The translations under genes and the position numbers were made by a program. The notes beneath the pieces are model-generated. The model saw nothing but the letters and a program-made list of their open reading frames with translations, was not told where the DNA came from and did no database searches. Shown here in pieces: positions 16,576 to 24,368 of a stretch of DNA of 64,000 bases. The stretch covers positions 62,001-126,000 of the forward strand of contig JBBQHP010000008.1 of the NCBI GenBank assembly GCA_038324085.1, given 5' to 3'. The first letter of the stretch is position 1; each line of letters begins with the position of its first letter. The DNA is from Ga0077523 sp038324085 (GTDB lineage Bacteria; Pseudomonadota; Gammaproteobacteria; Burkholderiales; Ga0077523).

Positions 16576-17511
16576 TCACTCCCATTCCAGCTCGGCATAG
16601 GCGGTAATCACATTGCGGCGGTGGAACGCGTCGAAATTGACCCACTTCGCGCGCTCGGACAGGCCGACTTCGTCGGTCGCCTGCTCGATGGTCTCCCGTC
16701 GCTTGATCGCCGCGCGCGTCTCACGCACGATCAGACTCAGATACGCGCGCTCCGGCTCCAGCACTTGCGGCCAGGGAGCAACAGACCTGCCGTGACCGGC
16801 GACGTAGTGCTGCACGTCGAGCCGGGCGAGCGCATCAAGAACCCGAAGGAATCCGGTGATGGTCCCATCAACGACCGGCGTGTGCTCGATGAACAGCAGG
16901 TCCGATACCCACAGTGTGCCGGTAAGGTCGTCCGCAACCGTCAGATCGTTATCGGTGTGCGCGGGCGGCCAGGCCTTGACCCGGATGATCCGCCCCCCCA
17001 GATCGAGCGCGGTCTCGTCCTTTACCAGCACGCTCGGGATGACGATCTCGCTGCCTGCGGCAAGCTCGCCGAGATCGCGCTGCAATGCCTTCAGGTAAGG
17101 GCGCGCCCGCATGGCCAGCGCGCGCGGCAGATTTGCGTGCCCGACGACTTCGGCCGGATCGCCGCGAAAGGCCGCCGCACCGAAAACGTGATCGGGGTGC
17201 ATGTGCGTGAGGATCACATAGCAGATCGGCTTGTCCGTCACTTTCCGCAACGCGGCGCGCAAAGCCTGCCCGACGGCGAGCGAACCACCCGGATCCACCA
17301 CGGCTACGCAATTGGCACCTACGATGAAACCGATGTTTGCCTGATCGCCCATGTTTTCCGGCGAGCGCTCGTCCTGGCTGCCAAAATGCACGAAATTGCC
17401 CGGTGCGATCTCCGTCAAAGGAAAATCGTTCGCTACAGCGTCTGCCGCGATCGCGGGGCAGGCTATGGCAAAGGCGAGCAGCAGGCTCCCACAGATGCGA
17501 ATGAGGTTCAT
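16576..17511 (-). CDS. Secreted metallo-beta-lactamase-fold hydrolase, SoxH-like
   Basis: A 311-residue protein with a signal peptide (to about ACPAIAA, residue 22) and an intact zinc site: THMHPDH, later His in PPAHTDND, the bridging Asp in LWVSDLLF and the final His in VAGHGRS. It belongs with the SoxH-related zinc metallohydrolases seen beside SoxYZ-like carriers and PQQ dehydrogenases. It ends with a distinctive HRRNVITAYAELE motif shared with the divergent paralogue. The ATG at 17511 is used because it opens the signal peptide. The likely substrate is a thiol-bound group on the SoxYZ-like carrier, which is inference. Confidence 0.8.
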   Translation of the reverse strand: MNLIRICGSLLLAFAIACPAIAADAVANDFPLTEIAPGNFVHFGSQDERSPENMGDQANIGFIVGANCVAVVDPGGSLAVGQALRAALRKVTDKPICYVILTHMHPDHVFGAAAFRGDPAEVVGHANLPRALAMRARPYLKALQRDLGELAAGSEIVIPSVLVKDETALDLGGRIIRVKAWPPAHTDNDLTVADDLTGTLWVSDLLFIEHTPVVDGTITGFLRVLDALARLDVQHYVAGHGRSVAPWPQVLEPERAYLSLIVRETRAAIKRRETIEQATDEVGLSERAKWVNFDAFHRRNVITAYAELEWE

Positions 17512-17529
17512 GACGTCGGCGGATGATAC

Positions 17530-17545
17530 GGCCCGGAACCGGGCC
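17530..17545. repeat. 16-base perfect palindrome between divergent metallohydrolase genes
   Basis: GGCCCGGAACCGGGCC, a candidate operator in the 82-base gap. On the minus strand it fills the 18-base spacer between TTGCCG (17547-17552) and TATCAT (17523-17528), a possible promoter of the minus gene, though the leader would then be only about five bases. Confidence 0.5.
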
Positions 17546-17593
17546 CCGGCAATTCGCTTGCGGCAGTGGATCGCGTTGATTACCGTGGACGCC

Positions 17594-18526
17594 ATGGTCA
17601 AGGTATTGCGCGCGATCGGACTGGTCGCTCTCGTGTCGTGGTCGGTCGCAATTCCGGCGCGGCAGTCCGATCCCGTTTCCGTCGCGGACGGCGTCTACGC
17701 ATTCCTGGAAACACCCGGCGAAGTCGCTCCCGAAAACGCGGGGCGCGTGGGCAATGGCGGATTCATCATCGGGCCGACCGGCATCACGGTCATCGACACG
17801 GGGGTGTCCTTTCAGCACGGCCTGGCACGGCTCGAAGCGATCCGGGCTCTCAGCGACAAGCCGATCGAATTGGTGATCATCACCCACGCCATGCAGGAAT
17901 TCCTGTTCGGGAACGCGGCGTTCAGCGCGGTTGGCACGACTTTCCTCACCCACGAGAAGAGCGCGGAACTGATGCGTCAGCGCTGCGCGCACTGCCTCGA
18001 GAATCTGAAGCTGATCCTCGGCGAGGAAGTGATGGCGGGCTCGAGCCTGATCGTGCCCACGCGGCTGGTGCGATCATCGACCACGATCGTGTCAGGCGGC
18101 CGGACGCTGGAACTGATCCATCCCGGCTGGGCCGCAACGCCGGGTGATCTGATGGTGCTCGACCGTGCGACGGGAACGTTGTTCGCCGGCGGGGTGATCG
18201 TGGACCAGCGCATACCCGAGATACGCGATGGCCGGCTGCCGGGCTGGATCGCAGCCGTCGACCTCGTCCGCCGGCTCGCGCCGAGCATCGTGGTGCCGGG
18301 CCACGGCCCGCTCACGACGGCAGTCGGCGCGGAGCGCACGGCAGACTACCTCAGGGCGCTCGACCGACGAGTGCGTGAGATCTACGAGCATGGCACGAGC
18401 CTTCTGGACGCGGTCGACCACGCTCAGCTCCCCGCATTCGCAGGGTGGGCCGGATATCCGACGATCCACCGCCGCAACGTGCTGCACCACTATCTGCAAC
18501 TGGAGGTCGAGGACCTGGCGCGATGA
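17594..18526 (+). CDS. Secreted metallo-beta-lactamase-fold protein with degenerate metal site
   Basis: A 310-residue protein with a signal peptide (to about SVAIPA). It parallels the divergent neighbour along its length, including NGGFIIGPTGITVIDTG and the C-terminal HRRNVLHHYLQLEVE. The metal motif THxHxDH reads THAMQEF, the third His position reads GWAATPGD, and the bridging Asp region reads LFAGGVIVD, while the last His survives in VPGHGPL. Catalysis like that of its paralogue is therefore unlikely. It may be a binding or scaffold partner. The frame is intact, arguing against a decaying pseudogene. Confidence 0.8.
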   Translation: MVKVLRAIGLVALVSWSVAIPARQSDPVSVADGVYAFLETPGEVAPENAGRVGNGGFIIGPTGITVIDTGVSFQHGLARLEAIRALSDKPIELVIITHAMQEFLFGNAAFSAVGTTFLTHEKSAELMRQRCAHCLENLKLILGEEVMAGSSLIVPTRLVRSSTTIVSGGRTLELIHPGWAATPGDLMVLDRATGTLFAGGVIVDQRIPEIRDGRLPGWIAAVDLVRRLAPSIVVPGHGPLTTAVGAERTADYLRALDRRVREIYEHGTSLLDAVDHAQLPAFAGWAGYPTIHRRNVLHHYLQLEVEDLAR

Positions 18527-18531
18527 CCGCA

Positions 18532-18537
18532 TATAAT
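18532..18537 (+). promoter_or_regulatory. -10 box (TATAAT) upstream of the adenosyltransferase gene
   Basis: A perfect TATAAT starts six bases after the stop of the preceding gene. Transcription from it would begin near 18544, which supports the GTG start at 18568 over the ATG at 18523. No clear -35. Confidence 0.4.
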
Positions 18538-18567
18538 CCGGCGACTCAAATCCGCGACGGTAACTCG

Positions 18568-19131
18568 GTGGCCAATCGACTCTCCAAGATCTATACCCGT
18601 ACCGGCGATGGCGGGACGACCGGCCTCGGCGATGGCGCGCGGGTCCCGAAGGATAGCGGGCGCATCGAGGCCATCGGCGCGGTGGACGAACTGAACAGCA
18701 CCCTGGGCGTTCTGCTCGCCGAACCGCTCGACGATGCGCTGCGCCAGCTGCTGACGGACATCCAGCACGACCTGTTCGACCTGGGCGGCGAATTGAGCAT
18801 CCCGGGGTATACGGCGATCCGGGAAGAACACGTCTCGGCGCTCGAGGCGGCGCTGGACCGGTTCAACGCGGACCTGCCGCCGCTCAAGGAATTCATACTG
18901 CCCGGCGGCAGCCGGACCGCGGCGCTCTGCCACGTGGCCAGGACCGTTTGCCGTCGCGCTGAACGCCGCACAGTCTCCATCCCTTCGAGCGAGGCACTCT
19001 CCCCGCTATGCCAGCGCTACCTGAACCGCCTGTCGGACCTGCTGTTCGTGCTCTGCCGTATCCTGAATCGTCACGCCGGCGTCGCCGATGTCTATTGGCG
19101 CAAGGAACGCGCGCGAGGCGCATCCGAATGA
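18568..19131 (+). CDS. Cob(I)alamin adenosyltransferase, PduO type
   Basis: Makes adenosylcobalamin from ATP and reduced corrinoid. The 187-residue product begins ANRLSKIYTRTGDGGTTGLG after the initiator, the N-terminal ATP-binding signature of PduO-type enzymes, and has GAVDELNSTLG, the LPGGSRTAALCHVARTVCRR segment and LNRLSDLLFVLCR. GTG at 18568 matches the family N-terminus; an in-frame ATG at 18523 lies upstream of the -10 box. No B12-dependent enzyme is near. Confidence 0.93.
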   Translation: MANRLSKIYTRTGDGGTTGLGDGARVPKDSGRIEAIGAVDELNSTLGVLLAEPLDDALRQLLTDIQHDLFDLGGELSIPGYTAIREEHVSALEAALDRFNADLPPLKEFILPGGSRTAALCHVARTVCRRAERRTVSIPSSEALSPLCQRYLNRLSDLLFVLCRILNRHAGVADVYWRKERARGASE

Positions 19132-19156
19132 GCTGGTCGACCCGTATCAAGGCCAG

Positions 19157-19720
19157 ATGATGGACGGTGCGGACAGCCTGGATGACCTCATGGCGCGCTG
19201 CGCCTTGAGGGATCAACGTGCATTTGCCGAACTCTATCGCCGCTCGTCCGGCCGCCTGCTGGCAGTCGCGATACGCATCGTCCGGCGCCGGGACTGGGCC
19301 GAGGATGTACTTCAGGAGAGTTTCGTCAACATCTGGAATCACGTGACCGACTACAGCCGAGCCAAGAGCGCGCCGATGACCTGGATGACCGCCATCGTGC
19401 GCAATCGGGCCCTGGACTGGGCACGTCGCCCGAAACACGAGACCTCCGAGGAGGATCTCGAGGGCATCATCGAAAACTGGGAGGACTCCAGCCCGGGCCC
19501 CGCTGCCCGGCTGCTGCAGGCCGGCGAAGCGCGCCAGCTCGCTGAATGCCTGGGTGAGCTCTCAGGGCAGCAGCGCCAGTCGATCGCGCTCGCCTACATG
19601 CACGGGCTGTCGCACAGCGAGCTGGCTGACCACCTCGGGGCACCCCTGGGCACGATCAAGACGTGGATCCGCCGCGGCCTCGAGAAGCTTCGCGGCTGCC
19701 TCGAGGCCAAGGGCGCCTGA
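19157..19720 (+). CDS. ECF-type sigma factor (SigK-like)
   Basis: A 187-residue alternative sigma factor. Region 2 is seen as FAELYRRSSGRLLAVAIRI to DWAEDVLQESFVNIW, and region 4 as QRQSIALAYMHGLSHSELAD with LGTIKTWIRRGLEKLR, the recognition helix. There is no region 3. Two adjacent ATG codons (19157, 19160) are possible. Its stop overlaps the next gene as TGATG, the usual coupling with a cognate anti-sigma factor. Upstream adenosyltransferase is 25 bases away, so both could share a transcript. The stimulus is not evident. Confidence 0.9.
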   Translation: MMDGADSLDDLMARCALRDQRAFAELYRRSSGRLLAVAIRIVRRRDWAEDVLQESFVNIWNHVTDYSRAKSAPMTWMTAIVRNRALDWARRPKHETSEEDLEGIIENWEDSSPGPAARLLQAGEARQLAECLGELSGQQRQSIALAYMHGLSHSELADHLGAPLGTIKTWIRRGLEKLRGCLEAKGA

Positions 19721-20433
19721 TGAAAATCACCGAACCGAATGCCCGCGCCCTGCTCGCTGCCGAGTACGTACTCGGCACCATGAAGGGCAAGGCTCGCGCA
19801 CGCTTCGAGCTCTGGTTGCGCAGCGACCCGGGGCTGCGCAAGGAAGTCGCTGCGTGGCAGGGTCGGCTGGAGCCCCTGGCCGGTACCTTGCCCGAAGTGC
19901 AACCGAGCGAGCACGTATGGCGTCAAATCGAAGCGCGGATCCAGCGACGCGCCGTTCCACGAGAAAACTGGTTCACGAGCCTCGCGTTCTGGCGCGGGTC
20001 GTCGTTCGCCTCGGCCGCCGCCGCGGCCCTTCTGTTCGGCTATATCGCGATCACGCCGAAGGACCACGCACTGACGCCCGAGAACGCCATGGTCGCGGTC
20101 ATGGCCGACGACAAGGCCAATCCGGCGATCACGGTATCCTGGGAGATGCACCAGAGCACGGCGCCGCGCCTGCGCGTGCGGGTGATCGGCCACCAGGAGA
20201 TGGCACCGGACACGTCCTGGGAGCTGTGGATGCTGCCTGGCGGCGATCAACCGCCGCGCTCGCTCGGCCTGATCACCACGCACGACACGCAATACGTCAC
20301 GGTTTCGTCGGACATGATGGCGAAACTGCCAGCGGCCGTCGGGTTGGCCATGAGCGTCGAGCCCAAGCACGGCTCCCCGACCGGGCTGCCGACCGGGCCC
20401 GTGCTGTATTCGGGCAAGTGCGTCGAGATCTGA
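19720..20433 (+). CDS. Membrane anti-sigma factor, RskA family
   Basis: The 237-residue partner of the upstream sigma factor. An N-terminal cytoplasmic part (about 1-85) contains LLAAEYVLGTMKGKARARF, like the RskA anti-sigma domain, and no zinc-binding HxxxCxxC. A single membrane helix lies near residues 95-112 (SSFASAAAAALLFGYIAI). The periplasmic C-terminus shows the RskA signature DTSWELWMLPGG and PTGPVLYSGKCV. It should hold the sigma factor inactive until regulated proteolysis. Confidence 0.88.
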   Translation: MKITEPNARALLAAEYVLGTMKGKARARFELWLRSDPGLRKEVAAWQGRLEPLAGTLPEVQPSEHVWRQIEARIQRRAVPRENWFTSLAFWRGSSFASAAAAALLFGYIAITPKDHALTPENAMVAVMADDKANPAITVSWEMHQSTAPRLRVRVIGHQEMAPDTSWELWMLPGGDQPPRSLGLITTHDTQYVTVSSDMMAKLPAAVGLAMSVEPKHGSPTGLPTGPVLYSGKCVEI

Positions 20434-20452
20434 TGCCGTCGACGGAGCGGAT

Positions 20453-20998
20453 TCAACGCTCCATGTAGTGCAGCAGATTGGAACTGGTCTGACGCAGACG
20501 TGCCGAGAGCAGCGTGACCAGCTTGATGAGGATCTTCGCACCGAGGCTCGGCTCCTCGAGGATGATCTTGACCATGGCGTCGCGCGTCAAGACCGCGAAA
20601 GTCGTGGGATCGACCGCGGTGCAGGTCGCGAAACGCGGCTCGCCGTCGATCATGGACATCTCGCCCAGGGTCGCACCCGGTCCGACCGAAGTCATCGGCT
20701 GCAGCATCGAATTGCGATCCTTCTTAACGATCTCCACTCGCCCCTGGATGATGAGCATCATGTAGTCGTCCACATCGCCTTCGCGGATGATGGTCTGCCC
20801 CGGTTCCGCGCGGTAGATCTCCATGGATTTCGCCAGCATCTGGATATCGCTGCGGGTGAAATCCGAGAAAAATTTGGAATGCCCGATCATGTCGAAGATC
20901 TGCTGGGCGAGCACCGTCCCCTCACCGATGTGCTCAAGCGTCTTCAGCGCCCAATTCTGGGGCTCCACGTCCGGTCCTGGCCGATCTGCAAGCTCCAC
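20453..20998 (-). CDS. Cyclic-nucleotide-binding domain protein
   Basis: A 181-residue cytoplasmic protein made of a short N-terminal helix and one cNMP-binding domain (about 40-165): TIIREGDVDDYMMLIIQGRVEI, then GATLGEMSMIDGEPRFATCTA, the phosphate-binding cassette with the Glu and Arg that contact the nucleotide. No DNA-binding domain follows, so it is not a Crp-type regulator. GTG start at 20998 is preceded by GGGGGG. It may read out the nucleotide cyclases encoded elsewhere in the window (31052-32437, 47499-48419); that link is inference. Confidence 0.85.
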   Translation of the reverse strand: MELADRPGPDVEPQNWALKTLEHIGEGTVLAQQIFDMIGHSKFFSDFTRSDIQMLAKSMEIYRAEPGQTIIREGDVDDYMMLIIQGRVEIVKKDRNSMLQPMTSVGPGATLGEMSMIDGEPRFATCTAVDPTTFAVLTRDAMVKIILEEPSLGAKILIKLVTLLSARLRQTSSNLLHYMER

Positions 20999-21373
20999 TG
21001 TGCTGCACCCCCCGAATTTCTTTGCCGGCGTCGACCCATTCAGTTTTCAGACGGCGCTCGGCATTATGGGCCACAGGCCGAAAATTTGGGAATTTCCCCC
21101 ACCCCCTGAACGCGGGATTGATTGGCCGCAAGAACGGGCGATGCTCCGGTCCCGGCCGGCGCCATCGAATTCATTGACAGGCGAGGCTGCGCGCAGCCAC
21201 CATCGGGACATTCGTCGGGCGCGAGCGAGCATCGCGCGCCCCGGGAGGGACACCGGACAGACGAAGCGGCAGCACGAGCGGGGAAAGTCAGGCCGGCATG
21301 CGCAGTGGCGCCAGGGGATCCAACGGAGCCTCGGGCTCGCACCCAGCGTCCGGAAACGCGAACGGAGAGTCCC
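20999..21373. other. 375-base intergenic region
   Basis: Divergent upstream region of the cyclic-nucleotide-binding gene (minus) and the HEXXH protein gene (plus). It holds a CATAAT -10 box for the minus gene at 21063-21068, a T/A-rich patch with AAATTTGGGAATTT near 21083-21096, TTGACA at 21174-21179 without a matching -10, and the palindrome GGCTGCGCGCAGCC at 21185-21198. No credible gene is seen. Confidence 0.6.
21063..21068 (-). promoter_or_regulatory. -10 box (CATAAT) for the cyclic-nucleotide-binding gene
   Basis: CATAAT on the minus strand, 65 bases before the GTG. The same box in the same GCC/CCC context precedes recA. No convincing -35. Confidence 0.35.
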
Positions 21374-21808
21374 ATGCCCAGCCCCGCAGTGGCGGAAATC
21401 GTCGTCGCTCTGTTCTCGGTGATGGCGGAACTGACCGCCTATCCCGGGCCGCGCGAATTGCCCCGGATTCACGTCCTCTCCTCCGCCCAGATGGAGGCGG
21501 ACCTGTGCAAGGGTCCTTGTGGCATCCGCGCCTACTACCTCGACGGCGATGGCATCTATCTTCGCGCCGATCTGGACGTGGCGAACGACCTGAAGTCGCG
21601 CTCGATCCTGCTGCACGAGCTGGTGCATCACCTGCAGCACGAATCCGGAAGGTTCGACAAGTTGTCGGCGTGCGCGCGCTGGCTCATTCGCGAGGATGAG
21701 GCCTACCGCGTGCAGAACGCTTACCTGTCGAAGATGCACTCCGGCATCCGCTTCGTGTTCGACTTCCTGCCCACCCGTTGCCGCGATCCCGACGCCGAAT
21801 CTGGCTGA
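21374..21808 (+). CDS. Small HEXXH-motif protein, putative zinc peptidase
   Basis: A 144-residue protein with LLHELVHHLQHES, which contains HELVH, the HEXXH zinc-protease motif, near residue 80, and a Glu further on (REDEAYRVQNAYL) that could be a third ligand. Four cysteines (DLCKGPCG, SACAR, PTRCRD) may form disulfides. The N-terminus MPSPAVAEIVVALFSVMAEL is mildly hydrophobic but no clear signal peptide is seen. ATG at 21374 is preceded by GGAGAG. I do not recognise the family with certainty; related short proteins are annotated as unknown-function domains. Confidence 0.65.
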   Translation: MPSPAVAEIVVALFSVMAELTAYPGPRELPRIHVLSSAQMEADLCKGPCGIRAYYLDGDGIYLRADLDVANDLKSRSILLHELVHHLQHESGRFDKLSACARWLIREDEAYRVQNAYLSKMHSGIRFVFDFLPTRCRDPDAESG

Positions 21809-21841
21809 CTGAACTCGCCCGCAACGGTCGCGTCCATTGCG

Positions 21842-21871
21842 CTGAGCGCGGAGCCCTTGCCGCGCGCTCAG
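21842..21871. terminator. Possible terminator hairpin between convergent genes
   Basis: CTGAGCGC at 21842-21849 pairs with GCGCTCAG at 21864-21871. It lies in the 139-base gap between convergent genes but lacks a T run. Confidence 0.35.
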
Positions 21872-21947
21872 ACGGAATTCGGCTTCTTCCTACCCACCGG
21901 CGACTCGTGCGCTCGGACCACGCCGGGCGCAGGGCCCATATGCTCCC

Positions 21948-23414
21948 TCAAGCCGTGCCACCCACCGTCAGGGAATCTATTTTCAGGGTCGGCTGTCCCA
22001 CGCCGACCGGAACGCTCTGCCCCTCTTTGCCGCAGGTGCCCACACCGGGATCGAGCCCCATGTCGTTGCCGATCATGGATACGTGCTTCAGCACCTCCGG
22101 ACCGTTGCCTATCAGGGTCGCGCCTTTCACCGGATAGGTGATCCTGCCGTCCTCGATCATGTAGGCCTCAGCCGCGCTGAACACGAACTTGCCGCTCACG
22201 ATATCCACCTGCCCGCCGCCGAAGTTGACGGCGTACAAGCCGCGCTTGACCGACCGGATGATGTCCTGCGGGTCCTTGTCGCCGTTCAGCATGTAGGTGT
22301 TCGTCATGCGCGGCATCGGGATGTGCGCGTACGACTCGCGCCGGCCGTTGCCGGTGACGGGCACGCCCATCAACCGGGCGTTCAGGGTGTCCTGAATGTA
22401 GCCTTTCAGCACGCCGTCCTCGATCAGCGTCGTGCATTGCGTCGGGTTGCCTTCGTCGTCGACGTTGAGCGACCCGCGCCGCCGGGCGATCGTCCCGTCA
22501 TCCACGACGGTCACGCCGGATGCCGCCACTCGTTCGCCGAGCCGCCCGCTGAAGGCCGAACTGCCCTTGCGATTGAAGTCGCCTTCAAGCCCGTGGCCGA
22601 TCGCCTCGTGCAGCAGGATCCCCGGCCAGCCCGGCCCCAGCACGACCGTCATGGCCCCTGCGGGCGCGGGACGTGCATCGAGATTGGTCAACGCCTGGTG
22701 CACGGCCTTCTGTGCATAGTCGCGCAGAACCTCGTCGGTAAAGTAGGCGTAGTCGAAGCGACCGCCCCCGCCGGCCGAGCCCTGTTCGCGCCGCCCGCCG
22801 TCCTCCACAATCACTTGCACCGAGAGCCGAACGAGCGGGCGCACGTCGGCCGCCGTGAGCCCGTCACTGCGCGCAACGAGGACCACTTCGTATTCCCCGG
22901 CAAGGCCAGCGACCACCTGCTTGATGCGCGAATCGGCCTCTCGCGCATACCGCTCGAGCCGCTCCAGCAGCGCTACCTTCTCGGCGTCGGGCAGGCTCGC
23001 AAGCGGATCGTGCGGGACATAGAGTTCGCGCCCGACTCCGCGGCGGATGACCGCGGGGCGACCCGCAGCACCCTGACGTGCTATTGCGCGCGTAGCCCGG
23101 GCAGCCGACTCGAGCGCTGGCAGGCTGATGTCATCGGAATAGGCAAATGCGGTCTTCTCGCCGGCCACCACGCGCACCCCGACGCCCTGGTCGATGGAGA
23201 AGCTGCCGGACTTGACCTGACCCTCCTCGAGGCTCCAGCCCTCGCTGCGCGTGTACTGGAAATACAGATCGGCGTAGTCGGCATGGTGGCTCATGATCTG
23301 GCCGAACACCGGCTCCAGGGTCCTCAACTCGAGGCCATAGGGCGCGAGCAGCGTGTCGTTGGCAGTGACGAGCGAGACTTCCGGGATGCGCAGTTGTTCG
23401 AGTGTGTCGGTCAT
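21948..23414 (-). CDS. tldD: Metalloprotease TldD
   Basis: TldD, usually with TldE/PmbA, is a peptidase that matures modified peptides such as microcin B17 and degrades unfolded peptides. The 488-residue product has YADLYFQYTRSEGWSLEEG, the zinc motif LLHEAIGHGLEGD (HExxxH), and the C-terminal MIGNDMGLDPGVGTCGKEGQ. The ATG at 23414 gives the usual length (about 480). It ends the yhdP-nit-tldD run; tldE is not in the window. Confidence 0.95.
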   Translation of the reverse strand: MTDTLEQLRIPEVSLVTANDTLLAPYGLELRTLEPVFGQIMSHHADYADLYFQYTRSEGWSLEEGQVKSGSFSIDQGVGVRVVAGEKTAFAYSDDISLPALESAARATRAIARQGAAGRPAVIRRGVGRELYVPHDPLASLPDAEKVALLERLERYAREADSRIKQVVAGLAGEYEVVLVARSDGLTAADVRPLVRLSVQVIVEDGGRREQGSAGGGGRFDYAYFTDEVLRDYAQKAVHQALTNLDARPAPAGAMTVVLGPGWPGILLHEAIGHGLEGDFNRKGSSAFSGRLGERVAASGVTVVDDGTIARRRGSLNVDDEGNPTQCTTLIEDGVLKGYIQDTLNARLMGVPVTGNGRRESYAHIPMPRMTNTYMLNGDKDPQDIIRSVKRGLYAVNFGGGQVDIVSGKFVFSAAEAYMIEDGRITYPVKGATLIGNGPEVLKHVSMIGNDMGLDPGVGTCGKEGQSVPVGVGQPTLKIDSLTVGGTA

Positions 23415-23467
23415 GAGGTCGGAATCGAGGAAGCGGGGTCGATCGGGATAACGGCGGTCGGGGCGGA

Positions 23468-24331
23468 TCAGACACTCGCCAGCGTGCGATGTTCCAGCGC
23501 AGGCAGGCTCGCACGCATGCGAGCCTGGTACATGGGGTCGATTTCCGCGATCACGATCCCTGCGCCCGCCGCGCGGTACGCGCTCACCGCGCCCCATGGG
23601 TCCACGATCATGCTGTGTCCATGGGTCTCGCGGCCGCTCGCATGGACCCCACCCTGCGCAGGCGCGATCACCCAGGCCAGATTCTCGATCGCGCGCGCCC
23701 GCAGCAACGGCTCCCAGTGTGCGCGGCCGGTGGTCGCGGTGAACGCGGCGGGGACGAACAGGATGTCGACCGGGCCCATCGCTCGGTACAGCTCGGGGAA
23801 GCGCAAGTCATAGCAGACGGACAACCCGAGACGACCGAAAGGCGAATCGACCACCTTCACCTCGCGCCCGGGCACGATGGTGCGGGCCTCGCTGAATTTC
23901 TCGGTGCCGAGATCGAGCGCGAACAGGTGGATCTTGTCGTAGCGTACGATCCGCTGGCCCTGATCGTCGTACAGCAGCGAACTGTTGTGCACCTTGCCCT
24001 CGGTGTCGCACTCGAGCGGCACCGACCCGCCCAGCAGCCAGATTCCCAGCCGACGGGAGGTGTCGGCGAGGAAACGCTGGATCGGACCGTCGCCGTCGGA
24101 CTCGCGCACCGCCACCTTGTCGGTCTCCCTGAGCCCCATGATGCCGAAGTATTCGGGCAGGGCGACCAGCCGCGCGCCCTGTGCGGCCGCAGCCGCGACG
24201 AGGGCGGCGGCCTGCGCGAGGTTCTCCTCGACCCGGGGGCTCGAAACCATCTGCACCGCGGCGACCCGGAAAGCGGCGCGCGCCGGCTGCGGCGTACGGG
24301 AAGACGAGGGCAGGATCGATTCGTCAGGCAT
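23468..24331 (-). CDS. Carbon-nitrogen hydrolase, Nit2/deaminated-glutathione amidase-like
   Basis: A 287-residue nitrilase-superfamily amidase. The catalytic triad is visible: Glu60 in ALPEYF, Lys133 in RYDKIHLF and Cys173 in SVCYDLRFPELYR. The DKIHLF and YDLRFPELYR segments fit the Nit1/Nit2 branch, which repairs deaminated glutathione or hydrolyses omega-amides. It lies between yhdP and tldD, a common proteobacterial arrangement, with 37 and 53 base gaps. Confidence 0.9.
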   Translation of the reverse strand: MPDESILPSSSRTPQPARAAFRVAAVQMVSSPRVEENLAQAAALVAAAAAQGARLVALPEYFGIMGLRETDKVAVRESDGDGPIQRFLADTSRRLGIWLLGGSVPLECDTEGKVHNSSLLYDDQGQRIVRYDKIHLFALDLGTEKFSEARTIVPGREVKVVDSPFGRLGLSVCYDLRFPELYRAMGPVDILFVPAAFTATTGRAHWEPLLRARAIENLAWVIAPAQGGVHASGRETHGHSMIVDPWGAVSAYRAAGAGIVIAEIDPMYQARMRASLPALEHRTLASV

Positions 24332-24368
24332 GAGCGCTGGAGACGCACGTCAGATTCGGAGGGCCAGT

